Below, piece by piece: positions 1 through 10,350 of a DNA stretch of 64,000 bases. Within the stretch, counting starts at the first letter, position 1; every line of letters begins with the position of its first letter. A program made the position numbers and the translations under genes. The stretch is from Plasmodiophora brassicae (lineage: Eukaryota; Endomyxa; Phytomyxea; Plasmodiophorida; Plasmodiophoridae). The notes under the pieces are model-generated. The model ran no database searches. It worked only from the letters and a program-made list of their open reading frames with translations, and was not told the DNA's origin. The stretch is taken from contig JASFAU010000002.1 in assembly GCA_039704465.1 (NCBI GenBank), positions 124,001-188,000 of the forward strand. Direction: 5' to 3'.

Positions 1-1911
1 CGTCCTGCTCCGTCATTCTCGACTCGTTTACCGTCGAAGTCGGCTGCATCGGATAACGACGCGGCCATGAAGGCTTACCTTGGGCGGCGCCTCGGGGAGA
101 GACCCGCACCGTCACCGCCTGTCAGAAAGCATCAGGACGAGAGAGAAAGCCTGAGGCGGCAGGTCGCGCTGCGTGACATTCAAATTGCTAGCTTCGAGAA
201 GATGTTCGACATGCAACAGCGTCTCGAGGGCGAAGGCCGGGACCTTCTAACCGGGTGGCGAGGGAAAGTGTTCGAACTGCTCGTTCAGCTGAAATCGCTC
301 CAGATGGAGTTGAAATCTGTAGAACGGGCCCACGAATCGTACGCGTTGCGCTAGCGCATCGTTGGACATCGCTGACGTTTGCGCATGGAAAGGAGGCAGC
401 AAGAAGCGTCGTCCGAGTGTGTATCGCTTCGTGCTCGGATAGATATGCTGAACAGCATTCTAGAGAATCAGATGGCTGAAAACGAGCTTCTCATGGCAAG
501 AAAGAAGGTATGGTCCTGTTCATCGACGGACGTAACGTTTGACGTCATCGATTTCCTGCAGGGTGCGGATGATGCTTTAGCGACTGAGGCGAATCGTGTC
601 CAAGAAATGTTGCTTGACCGTCAGCGCCGCAAAGAAAGCGACTTGGCGCTCAAGAAGACAATTTGGCAGTTGTTCCTTTGTAGCCAACGCTCCGATCAAC
701 GGTTCAACGACGTATTTGACGAACTCGAGGGCTTCTCCCAGCGCATCCACTTTGCGCTTTCCCGAATTGCCATTGTCAGCGGTATGGCGTCATGGACTGC
801 GCTGCACACTTTAGTCGCTACTAACTTGGGTCGTTTAGAGGTGTTCAAGCGGAAGCTGGATGATAGGAGCGAGGGCGGGTCGGACGTCATCAATTTCGGT
901 GGCTTTAGCAGTGGCAGGTCCACTCCTGACGCGCCCCGGGTCCAGAGCTTGAAGCTCGAGATTGATCGTCTTAACCAAGAGTTGGTCGCGCGATGCTGCG
1001 ATTCCCGCTCCTGGACTCAGCTTGGCCAACAGACGATCATCGCTTATCAATCAGATCAGCGAGATAGGCCGGCGTGACCAGACTGCAGTCAAGCGACTAG
1101 AGCAAAGGTGCCAGGTACTCTCTGAAGAGCGAGACTCGGCACTACGCCAAGTCATTGACGCGAATAAGACCCAGGCCGCTCTGGAAGAGGTTTGCAATGG
1201 GCCACAGTGGCGGATTGATTGGTGCTGATTCGTTAATGTAGAGGGCGGACGTTCTTGAAAGGCGTCTGGAAGAGCAGCGTCAGCTGCTGCTGACAGAGCG
1301 GGAACAGGTCCAGAAAGAAATATCCGAACTTCGCAACGAGCGTGCCGCCTGGCTGGCGGAACGTTCGACGTTGCAGGCAAAATATGACAACTGCCTGCTG
1401 GATGCTGCGACGCAACTGGACTGTGTTTGCTCCGCTATGCACCATCAGCGTGCTGATTGGGCGAGCGAACGCGAAGCCCTTCTTCAAGAGCTTCGTCGTT
1501 CTGCTTCCGTGGCACATGAAATGGCATCGGATGTCGCCACTGCTCAAGCTGCCAGCGCTGTTCGCCTGTTTGAAAACGAGCGCCAGATTGAGCAACGCGA
1601 TGAGATCATCTGCTCTATGACGAGATCCCGTCATGAATTGCTGGTTAGCGGGCGCAGCGGTCCAGTTGATTGGATTCGGTTCTGAACGAATCGTATAGGA
1701 AATGATGGAAGACATGTGCCAGCAGTTGAAGCTGGAGCCCGGAAACGAACCAGTGCATGCTGCTACCCTTGCTGATGCTGCACATCAAACCGATCCGATC
1801 AGCGTCGCGTCAGTTGGTACGAATACGTTGCCAGCGGCAGATGACGCGTCGCATCGTCAACAGAGACTACGACGGCTGGCTGAACGTGCATCAGTGCTCC
1901 TGGAACAATGA
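1..1911 (+). CDS. Coiled-coil protein, 5' end outside window
   Basis: The reading frame is open from base 1, so the true start is probably upstream; the first internal ATG is at 67. Seven exons join in frame: up to 338, 393-507, 562-781, 839-980, 1033-1189, 1242-1643 and 1699-1911. Introns are 52-57 nt with GT-AG ends, and several carry CTGAC or CTAAC branch sites. From the internal ATG the product is 506 residues. It is rich in Glu, Arg, Gln and Leu with heptad-like stretches (for example LERRLEEQRQLLLTEREQ), so it should be a long alpha-helical coiled coil. No catalytic domain is visible. Family is not recognised; centrosomal, basal-body or cytoskeletal scaffold proteins look like this, but that is only a guess. 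The stop lies 81 bp from the convergent gene that follows. Confidence 0.7.
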
Positions 1912-1992
1912 TCTCTACACGATTGTATTCTATTGTCTAAGCTACGGGCCAAACGGGGCACTGGTTGATTTCATGAAGGTGGCACATCTCCG

Positions 1993-3928
1993 TCAGAAGC
2001 CTGGGCAGGAGTGATGACCTGGGTCCTCCAGGGTCGGCGTCGCTGGGGAGTCCGCTTGCGCCTGCGCCGCCATCTCATGGAACCAGCGGGGTGCGGCCTG
2101 GCCGCACTGGTCCAAGACTTTCGCCAGGGCGGGAAGTAGCGGGATACAGGACTCACCAAGCAGAGCGTGTGCCGATCCGCCTGCGGCCAGACGCGTGCGG
2201 CGGACGTACGAATCTGCATGAAGGTAAACCGCGGCGCCACATCACAGTTCGTAGCACACGCCTGACCAATGTTCGTCGGCATGTCGAAGTTAACAACAAG
2301 GTCGACCTGTCAAGAGCTGTCATCAACTTTCGAGCGGCAACCTTAGCCGTGCTGACCTTCGAGAACTGCTCGAAAACGTGGCTGGCAACATCTGTGGCGA
2401 CCAGCATGGGAAGTTTTCCGTCTAAAAATATGCTGAGTGCCAGGTCGCGATCTTCCTGAAGGCGGCCGCCGTGCAGGCCTGCAACGTCGACGCCTTGCTC
2501 CTGAAGCCATTTGCATAGAGTATCCGCTGTGCGTTTGGTCGCGACGAACACTAGAGTGCGGGAACCGGGTTTGAGCTTCCTGTACACCGTTAGCAGCGCG
2601 CGACGCTATACAGGACAAATGTCACTCTCCAGGGTATTGTAGGTGTCGCAAGCCGTATTACCCTGTGCAAGTCATCACGGACGAATTCCACTGTTTGGCT
2701 GATGCCAATACAGGAGACAGTTGTGTCTGCAGCAATGTAGACGTAATCGTTCTACAGCACGAGAGCCGTCAACCAGACAGCCTGGTGGTTACACTACCGC
2801 GTACCAGGAGGCTGTCGCAGAACGATTCTAAGCGCCGTGGAAACGCCTTGGTGTACGCAAGCGTCTGGTGTTTCCCATCGATCATGCCTTCGAAGCTGAC
2901 GATCCGTCTCAACTTGAGCTGAAGGCCGATATTGCTCTGTTTGACGCAAAGTTACCTAACCGAACAGCACCCGTAACCACCAACGCTAGGCAGCATATAC
3001 CATATGGCCAGCTTCCCATAGAATCAGGACAGCAACATCGCCTAACGCAATGTAACCTCGTTCCAGAAAGTCCATCAGTCGGCCAGTCGTTGCGACGAGG
3101 ACGTCACATCCGCGCTGCAGTGCTTGCAGCTGAGGGCGACTGTCTTCCGCACCACGAATCAGAACTGCGCTGCATCCAGCTCGTCTCGTCTTTCGATTCG
3201 TGTCCTGAATCGATCATTAGCGCCTGTGACAGCAGTGAACGGGGACAGGTTTGTACCTCAAAAAGACGCTCAGCCACCTCTTTCGTTGGTGCCAGGATCA
3301 GCACGCTCGGAGAAGCGACCTTGCTCATACGGGTGCGTTGGCTGATCGTGCCAGTCGAATTCATATAATCGGCTGGCCCGGCAGTGCGACGCTGATAGTA
3401 CGTCTGCTGTGCAGGGCGCTCGAAGGCGTTGCGCTGGTTCACTAGACGCTGGAGAATCGGCGTCAACAACGATGAAACGGCGACCTTTTCGTTCTGGGTA
3501 CAGACAACGACGTTGCCACCTTGCTGAATGGCAGACAGTGCGGCGAGCTGGATTGGGTCGGTTGCACGTGGCGGTAAATTCTGTCGGTTATGTTGCGTCA
3601 AGCCCATGCCGCTGCGGTCAAACGGCGCCACTCCGGATCGGGACTGGCTTCGCGACTCCACTTTTACCCCCTCGATCTTCAATGCCGGTAAATTCATTGG
3701 CAGGGCGTTGGGACTCATGCCAGTCGGCGCCATCGGCGTCGGCACGGGCGACGGCTTCGACAGAGGCCACATCTTGAACGTCGACGCGGTCGGCGCCAGG
3801 TTCGTGATCTGCTGCAGCGGTGGCCGTTGCGGGCGCCGAATCACGTTGCGTTCATCGCCGGCGGCGCCGCGCTGCGCCGGCTGGTAGACCAGCGCCTCGA
3901 ACGCATCCGCCAGGGCGTGCACCTCCAT
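1993..3928 (-). CDS. DED1/DDX3-like DEAD-box protein with degenerate catalytic motifs
   Basis: Seven exons on the minus strand: 3928-3257, 3204-3001, 2936-2805, 2751-2662, about 2575-2357, 2306-2267 and 2213-1993. The fourth intron (about 2576-2661) has alternative acceptors. The fold is recognisable along its length: LILAPTKEVAERLFE (motif Ia), GCDVLVATTGRLMDFLERG (Ib region), HQTLAYTKAFPRRLES, TLVFVATKRTADTL and GLHGGRLQEDRDLAL, spaced as in DDX3. Yet the catalytic motifs are changed: the Walker A GxGKT position reads NEKVA, DEAD reads WEAG, SAT reads TKA, RGLD is lost, and HRIGRTGR reads RRTRLAAG. ATP hydrolysis is therefore unlikely. The N-terminal 100 residues are Pro/Ser-rich. It may act as an RNA-binding scaffold or be a decaying paralogue; the clean splice frames favour a living gene. 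Start ATG at 3928. Confidence 0.75.
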
Positions 3929-4191
3929 GACCACTCCACTGATGTGATCCCCACCACACCGTTATCCAAATGACGCTCCGTTGCAGCTCACACTGTGGCT
4001 ACGTGGGGAGCCGCTGCACCCCGAATGGTGCATTTTTGGACGCACACTGTCGTGCACCGCTTTGCAGTTATGACCCGTCGACAACGTTTCATCGCCGATG
4101 ACTGCGACGAGTACGACTGGCTGGTCAGCGGCCGTGTCGTTTTTGTGGGCATTTCGTTACGGGTTGGCGCGCGCCATCCGTGTCGGTCGTG

Positions 4192-5602
4192 ATGCCGTCG
4201 TCGGCCTTAGGAGCAGCGGCAGCGGCGTATGCGGCGCGGGCGGACCGGCCACGTCGCGTGACGCGCCTGTCGGCGAACCTGACCGCACTGGCGGCGATCG
4301 GCGAGCCGTCGCCGGCGACGTCGCACAAAGAGCGGCCGCCGTCGCCGAAGCGATGGACACGGGAGACGCCCGGCGGCGTCGATGAAGACGGGACGATTCA
4401 TCGGCCCGGTTCGCCGCTTAGGCTGTCGTCGTCGTACCTTGACCAAGCTGGTTCGAGGCAGTTCATGAGGAAGGTGTCCGGCGCGCGGTATACGAACGCG
4501 TTGCTCTACGGGTACCACATGCTTCTCGCCGTTAGGATTACGCGTGCTGACGTGTCCAATCAGGTTGCTTCTGCTTCCACTGTTTGTCGTTGTCTTCCAA
4601 ACGGCGTGGTGGCATATGCCGCGGCAGTCGGCATCGCATGAGGGCCAGACGGCGTCGTTCCCTGGCGCTCTCGACGAACAGCAACTGCAGAGTCTGCAAG
4701 CGGACCGCGACGCTGCCGTGCGATTGTCGAAGAGCGTTACTGACCTGGCCAGGCGCCACGATAACGCTGTCCTCCAGCTGAGCAACGTCAACGCTGAACT
4801 GCAAAAGACGATCGAATCGCAACAGGCGGTCATTGCCACGCTCCAAGAGCGCCTGACTGCCGTTGAGAAGCGTCCCGTTGCTACTGGAGATACCGCCGAT
4901 GGCGTTCGTCAACTTCGGTCCGACATTGCGAGACAGTCGGTTGCGGCTGACGCAAGGCTATCTGCGATTGATTCGCGACTTGACGCGCTGTCGACAGCCA
5001 GGACCGTTGCTGCCGCGTCGCATTCTTCCAGCGGATCCAGCGCTGACATTGACCGCGCTCTATATCGGTTCATGGCGGACAAGACCGAACTCGTCGACTT
5101 TGCCTTGGAGCTCACCGGCGGCAGCGTTCTTTCGGTCAGCGGCACGCACCGTATGCCGATGTTCTCGTCGGGACTGCTGTCGAAGTTCCTATTCATGTAC
5201 CCGGCACGCAGCGAGAAGGAACTGCTGCGTCCGGATATGACGCCGGGAAGATGCTGGCCGATGGCCGGGCGCTCTGGATGGGTACACATTGGCCTGTCCG
5301 CTGCCATCTATCCGACTGCTGTCACCGTTGAACATGTTGCACCTGAGATCGCGCCCAACTTCGAGACCGCCCCGAAGCTCTTCTCCGTATACGCAGTCAG
5401 CATCGCCGGCGTGCACGAACAGACGCGCCTCGGGTCGTTCGAGTACGTCAAACCTGGGCCAGGTGTTGCGCCCGTCGTCCAGACATTCGAGTTCAGTTCC
5501 CTGGTGTCGTCACCGGTCACCTCCGTCAACTTCACGGTCGAGGACAACTTCGGCGGCGATTACACGTGCCTGTATCGCGTCCGCGTACATGGACACACCT
5601 GA
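4192..5602 (+). CDS. SUN-domain inner nuclear membrane protein
   Basis: Two exons, 4192-4511 and 4564-5602, intron 52 nt, 452 residues. Layout: Arg/Pro-rich N-terminus that would face chromatin, one transmembrane segment at about residues 103-125 (the intron falls inside it; LLLLPLFVVVFQTAWW), a coiled coil at about 140-230, and a C-terminal SUN domain from about 265 to the end. SUN signatures seen are FALELTGGSVLS, the PG-CW turn (GRCWPMAGRSGWVHI), the PTAVTVEHV strand and APKLFSVY. SUN proteins trimerise through the coiled coil and bind KASH peptides in the perinuclear space, linking lamina or chromatin to the cytoskeleton. The start is the first ATG of the frame. It is divergent from the DDX3-like gene, with 263 bp between starts. 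Confidence 0.9.
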
Positions 5603-5670
5603 CCGTCGCACCGTGCATATATAGATTAAAAACTAGAGAGTCGGATACGATGGCGCCAGGCACGTAACAG

Positions 5671-6431
5671 TCACTTGTTATTGGGTGCCGGCCGTGCGGG
5701 ACGCTTCCTTCGGTTGTGCTCCAGAACGAGCGGCTCGAGTTTGGGCGATTCACGATCCAGCCACGGCAACTGTGGCACAGACGCCCGTTGCAGCAAAGGA
5801 GGCAGCACGGCCTGTGTAGCTGGTTGAGATGCCTGCAGTCAGGTATCAGTACCTGCCAACTGGATCAGGCAGCAGCGGCAGTCACCCTGAATGCCAGGGC
5901 TAAGGCCGTCGTCCTGCCGACGCACTGCCCCAGTCGCGTGCTCGGGCAGGCAACGGCAACGCACGCGACGTTCTGGACCGCACACATGACAACCAGGTGT
6001 TCCGATAGATGTGCTGGAGTGACATCCTGGCAGAGGACCACGACAGCGATGCTCTTGGCGTCTGCAACGCGATCAGTAACGACGTACAGCAGACCCGGCG
6101 TCGTTTCACTACAATTTTCCATTGCTTTGGTTACAGCATTTAAGCCGACGACAACAGCAGCACGCCGATCATCTTTGCTGGCCGACTGCAGTGCCGTTTG
6201 CAGATCATTCAGCAGGGACGCATCGCAAGCGGTCAGGTGCGTCTTGATGGCCAGCGGCGACTTGAACGACAACTTCATCGTCGCCGCCGCCGCCCCCTTC
6301 TTCATCTTCGTCATCGTGCGCGCCTTGCCGGCGACGACCGCCGCCTTCTGCGTCCCCGCCTTCGCGTTCATCGCCCCGGCCCGGCCGGCAACGACCGTCG
6401 CCTTCTTCGGTGCCGCTGTCTTCGCATGCAT
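5671..6431 (-). CDS. RPP38-like L7Ae-family RNase P/MRP subunit
   Basis: Two exons, 6431-5886 and 5832-5671, with a 53-nt intron; 235 residues. After a Lys/Ala-rich N-terminus (about residues 1-50) comes an L7Ae/L30e-type RNA-binding domain with VVGLNAVTKAMEN, VVVLCQDVTPAHLSEHL and GQCVGRTTALALAFR. The short C-terminal exon contains VPQLPWL and a basic end, which resembles the tail of human RPP38. RPP38 binds kink-turn RNA in RNase P and RNase MRP, so the expected role is tRNA 5' maturation and pre-rRNA cleavage in the nucleolus. Other L7Ae proteins are possible, but the C-terminal extension favours RPP38. It converges on the SUN gene with a 68-bp gap. Confidence 0.75.
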
Positions 6432-6503
6432 TACTGCGCCGCAACCCGTAGCCGAATCGGCGTTACGAATCCGAACCAGACTGTATTGGTTGGCAGGTGC
6501 AGT

Positions 6504-7355
6504 TTACTGCGCCATGCTGGTCCAGCGGGTGAGGCTGGGCGGCGCGTTCAGGCTGAGGCGCGACGATTGCCGGCGATGCAGCGACCGTAGTGACACGTGA
6601 GGTGGCGGTCGACGATGGATCAGCGTGCGAACGTATTCTGCGTATTTGAAGTCGCCATTCTTGTTCACGTCCAACTGAACCGCATTGTCAGTCCGGCGGG
6701 GTACTCAGACAGGCTCTGCAGCGTTACCTGCTGGATAATCGATTGGGCCTGCTCCTGTGAGAGAGGAGGCGACCCGTCCGTGGTCAGCGCTTCCTCCAGA
6801 TCCGCAACGTTGATGCGGCCTTTGTCGGGCGTCTTGGAGAACGACTGTAACAACGTCATCATTCAGGTTGCGGCAGATGTGCCGGGCGCCGTCAGACGAA
6901 CGCGGAAAGCGCGCAGAACCTGATCCGGATCCATCGTGTCAACCTTCTTGGTGGACGCTGCCGCGAACCTATTTCCACGCATGAGTACGTCGGAGACAAA
7001 TGAAGACTGGCGTAGGTACTCGTCGAACTGGATGACGCCGTCCTGGTTTTTGTCCATCTGTTTGATGAGCGCCTCGATCTCGTCCTGCGTGCCCGTACGC
7101 TCAGCGTCCAGCGCACAATGGTCGACTTTGGCATCGTTTGCCCACCTCCGTCATTGGTATTCGAAGAATGGACATCAGCAGCTTCAGTTCCGACCTGTCG
7201 ATGGTCCCACCTTTTCAAAAACGGTAGACCACTTTACTAATGGCACTGCAATCACGCCCGCGTGCTGTCCTACATCGGTCCCTGTCGACCAACTCGAAGA
7301 TGGTTTTCAGCTCGAGCATCTCCTCGTCGGTGGCGACATGATCGCCGCCGACCAT
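6504..7355 (-). CDS. Four-EF-hand, calmodulin-like calcium-binding protein
   Basis: Five exons: 7355-7274, 7210-7146, 7084-6902, 6844-6728 and 6674-6504; introns 53-63 nt; 205 residues. EF-hand loops: EF1 DRDRCGTIDRSE, created across an exon junction, with Cys at loop position 5; EF2 DKNQDGVIQFDE, fully canonical; EF3 in SKTPDKGRINVADLEE, one residue too long and probably unable to bind calcium; EF4 DVNKNGDFKYAE, canonical. A 25-residue stretch between EF2 and EF3 makes it longer than calmodulin, and there is a basic, Ser-rich tail. It fits the calmodulin/CDPK-regulator superfamily as a stand-alone sensor. No kinase or centrin signature is seen. It is divergent from the RBR ligase gene (168 bp). 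Confidence 0.85.
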
Positions 7356-7523
7356 CTCGCTACCACCTGATCGTCCCGCGTACGTCGCAATCTATCGATC
7401 CGCACCCGTGCCTGATCGGCGATCGCATTCCACGGGCCCCGGAACGGGGCAGCCGATGGATGGAAAACGGGGCCCGGAGGTCGGCTCGGCCATGAACGCA
7501 TTCAATTGTCCAACCGACCGGCC

Positions 7524-8516
7524 ATGGGCAACTCACTCGTCGGCGAGGCCCGCGCCACCAGACGGCCAGTGGCAAACCGCCATTCCAAGTCGGCGACCGC
7601 CTTCTACAGGACGGCGCAGGACGATGACGCCGTCCTGGTTCGGCTGCTGCTGGACGGAAGGCGCATCCCGGATGAGCTCGTCGACCGGCAGCGCCGTCGC
7701 CTCGACTGCGTCGCGTCGACGGCGGACGACGGGAGGGCGGCGCTGGAGATCGCGACGCTGGGATCCGATCGCTGGCCGGACGAGCACGAGCGGATCGTGG
7801 CCGCCGGACGAGTCTCTCTTCAGGACAGGCACCTTGCGCAAGCCCTGCATGACGAATGGTACCGTGTCCGACGCGGCACCTGCATTGTCTGCCTGGAGGC
7901 GGGCCTGGCCCTGTTCCCGATGGACGACGGGTCGTACTGCCACGACGTCTGCCGGGGATGCGCTGCGACGTACGTCGCCGGGAAGATCAGGGACCGATCG
8001 TTCCCCGTACGATGCCCAGGCATTGGGTGCCCAGCCCTGATCACCCCAGAGACGTGCCGACGTGCCGGGCTTGTCTTCGAGACGGACACCGTTGCCGCGT
8101 TCGAGCTCGGGCACCTGACCGCATCGCTTCGTGACGCATGGCCCGGCGGGGTGTTCTACTGCCCGAACGTGTCGTGCCAGCTTCCGATTGATGTTCGCGG
8201 GTGCCCAGGCGGCAGGGCATCGTGCCCGTACGGGTGCAGGCAGAGCATCTGCGGCCGCTGCCGTCTGTCGTGGCATCGCGACATGTCGTGCGCTGACGTC
8301 GACAAGATGCGGGAGACGATGGGCGGGTTAGTCGACGGCGACTTCCAGCTCACTCGGCTAATGCAACGGTGCCGATGGCGCCAGTGCACCCAGTGCCGGC
8401 ACATTATCGAGAAGATCGACGGGTGCAAGCACATCACCTGCCGCTGCGGCTACGACTTCTGCTACAAATGCGGCCTGGCTGGCCACCACCTGTTCTGCTC
8501 CCCAACTCGCTCATAG
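7524..8516 (+). CDS. RBR-type E3 ubiquitin ligase
   Basis: Single exon, 330 residues. RING1 begins at CIVCLEAG (about residue 118), followed by an IBR domain (FYCPNVSCQLPIDV to CRLSWHRDMSC) and RING2 with CTQCRHIIEKIDGCKHITC. The Cys in IDGCKHITC is where RBR enzymes carry the thioester-forming catalytic cysteine, so the RING/HECT-hybrid mechanism should be intact. The N-terminal 110 residues have no known domain. The first ATG gives MGNSLVGE, a good N-myristoylation context, suggesting membrane attachment. The protein ends 12 residues after the final Cys, lacking the Ariadne domain of HHARI-type ligases. Upstream in-frame starts are non-ATG. Confidence 0.9.
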   Translation: MGNSLVGEARATRRPVANRHSKSATAFYRTAQDDDAVLVRLLLDGRRIPDELVDRQRRRLDCVASTADDGRAALEIATLGSDRWPDEHERIVAAGRVSLQDRHLAQALHDEWYRVRRGTCIVCLEAGLALFPMDDGSYCHDVCRGCAATYVAGKIRDRSFPVRCPGIGCPALITPETCRRAGLVFETDTVAAFELGHLTASLRDAWPGGVFYCPNVSCQLPIDVRGCPGGRASCPYGCRQSICGRCRLSWHRDMSCADVDKMRETMGGLVDGDFQLTRLMQRCRWRQCTQCRHIIEKIDGCKHITCRCGYDFCYKCGLAGHHLFCSPTRS

Positions 8517-9537
8517 AGTCCCGCGTCCGCAGACAACATAAACACCTGGAACGGGCCGTGGAATCGCATGTCTACTGGCCACCTGAGGAGGCACTAATCA
8601 TTTGACGAGGGTGTCAGTTGGCATCGCTTCACACGTTCGTCCGGCCTGGCATTTCTGGGTCACGGGAGCGACCACCCCGACCGACCCCGGCCTATGTCAT
8701 GTCATCGTGCAATCTTGGAATGTTTTCCGAAACGCCAACTACAGTCGTCGTTGTACCAGGCCGGTGACGCCGTGGAGACACCTATTGTGCAATCCCGGCC
8801 CTCTTCTGTTTCCTGAACAACTGTCAACTGGCGACCAACGCCGACAAGACACGCCCACCCATATGTCCATGTCATACTCTGACGTCGTCGAACTATACGA
8901 ACAATTCCAGGTCGTCATGGAGACACGTGTTGGGCAATCAGGCCCCCTTTTGTCTCTTGGACGCCTGTCAACTGGCGGTGGGCGCCGCCTCGCGTACGGT
9001 GCCCGCCGCCATTTCTATCGTCGGCGTCAGGTATGATACAGCATCGGCCGGCAATCACCTTCGCCGCAGGTAAACAATAATCACGTGCATTGACAACCGA
9101 TGAACAGTATTCTCATCGTATTCATTGCAGTCATCGCGGCGGCCGTCCTGGGCACAGCCACTTCTAGGTAGAATTTGTATGGGCGGACGCTCATCTTTTT
9201 AAGAAATCCCATTTTAAGGGATAAAAAGCCAGGGGTACTGGTACCGTCTTGAATAGGCTGAATAGCGCGTTATGTCAGGCGGTCCCTCCCGGAATGCGCG
9301 GCGCGGGACAGTGACCGGAAAAAGGTGCCTGAAAAACAGGGCCTGCACCGCACTGTACGCGGCGTGCTGTGGTGCGCTCGGTCATCTGGCCAAACGCAGA
9401 CCGCTATCAGCATTCAGCCCTTCGGACGTCGTCGAACATTGCCGCTGCCAACTTCACAAGCAATGCCCAGCGACCCAAGCACCTGCCGTGGCAAGCCTCA
9501 TGTGCTGCATGTGCATGCTGCCCTTCTGTCGCTCATG
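8517..9537. other. Intergenic block with degenerate direct repeats
   Basis: No convincing gene. Two degenerate copies of a segment of about 70 bp start near 8772 and 8918 (shared GGAGACAC ... GCAATC ... CTGTCAACTGGCG) with a partial third near 8706, spaced roughly 70-150 bp. A 23-codon open frame at 9100-9171 (MNSILIVFIAVIAAAVLG) looks like a signal peptide and ends exactly at a GGTAGAAT donor-like site, so it could be a first exon whose partner I could not find. A run of A/T (about 9195-9230) precedes the next gene. Confidence 0.4.
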
Positions 9538-10350
9538 ATGGCTCAGCTCATGGGGGCTGGGAGCGCTGTTATTGTATCCGGTGATAACAACGACCGACAC
9601 ACCATCCCCAACGATATTGCCGCCAAGCATTCCGTTGTGTTCGCCGCGCATGGCCTCGGTGAGCTAGATGAGGTCCGTGTCAAAGACGTCCGCCGCGAAG
9701 ACCTGAACCTGCTTGTGAAATTCGTGGAAGAAGTCTCCGCGGTACGGTGACGCCATCGCCTCTCGCTGGGATTCCATGCACTGATTGTCACTTGTTCGCG
9801 ACCAGGTCGAGCAAGCGCAGCAGTGGATTGTGCTTGAGCTGGGACAGCGACCTGACACCGGCCGTATACAGCGGCTGCTGTCAGGCGCGTTGGAGCTCAG
9901 GATGCTCACATTCATGGTCGCAATAATGTTATATGTGCCGTGCCCAGCGTATGGTAGAACAATTACCACCCTGGATAATCTCAAGAATCAAGATCCTGCG
10001 CGGCATCCCAGTTTTGTGTCCATGAAATCGGATAATATTGCCGTCCTGTAGTACCGCCCGTTGTCCTTGCCAACGTGTGTTCGTGTACGTCTAACCTTTG
10101 TTTTAGGTGCCCCCTCTGTAACGAGATGACAGGAAGCTCCCAAATCGCGTTTCGACGGCTGCGCTGCGGGGATTTGTTCCACAAGGAGTGCATCGACAAC
10201 TGGATACGCGGACGCTACATCTGCCCAGTCTGTAAAATGGAGGTTCGCGCCTGGGCTGAAGTATTAAGCGACGGCGGCAACTTCGAGATTTTCCAGGACG
10301 ATATGGCTTGGATTGCACATCAATGGGGCGTACCGCTGCCGCCGAATTAG
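9538..10350 (+). CDS. RING-H2 protein with a possible SKP1/BTB-like N-terminus
   Basis: Three exons, 9538-9741, 9806-10047 and 10107-10350, join perfectly in frame; introns of 64 and 59 nt, the second with CTAAC and TTTTAG. 229 residues. The C-terminus is a clear RING-H2: CPLCNEM, CGDLFHKECIDNW, CPVC, so an E3 ubiquitin ligase is expected. The N-terminal region has TIPNDIAAKHSVVF, EVRVKDVRREDLNLLVKFVEE, reminiscent of the beta-alpha pattern of SKP1/BTB folds; this is weak. The middle (about residues 110-145, LTFMVAIMLYVPCPAYG) is hydrophobic and might hide another intron. Alternatively the RING protein could start at the ATG at 10022. The RING part is certain, the N-terminal part is not. Confidence 0.6.

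Noticed and set aside
5716..6600. 294-codon plus-strand open frame
   Set aside because: Antisense of the RPP38-like gene; Ala/Arg-rich with no domain, while the minus strand gives a recognisable family.
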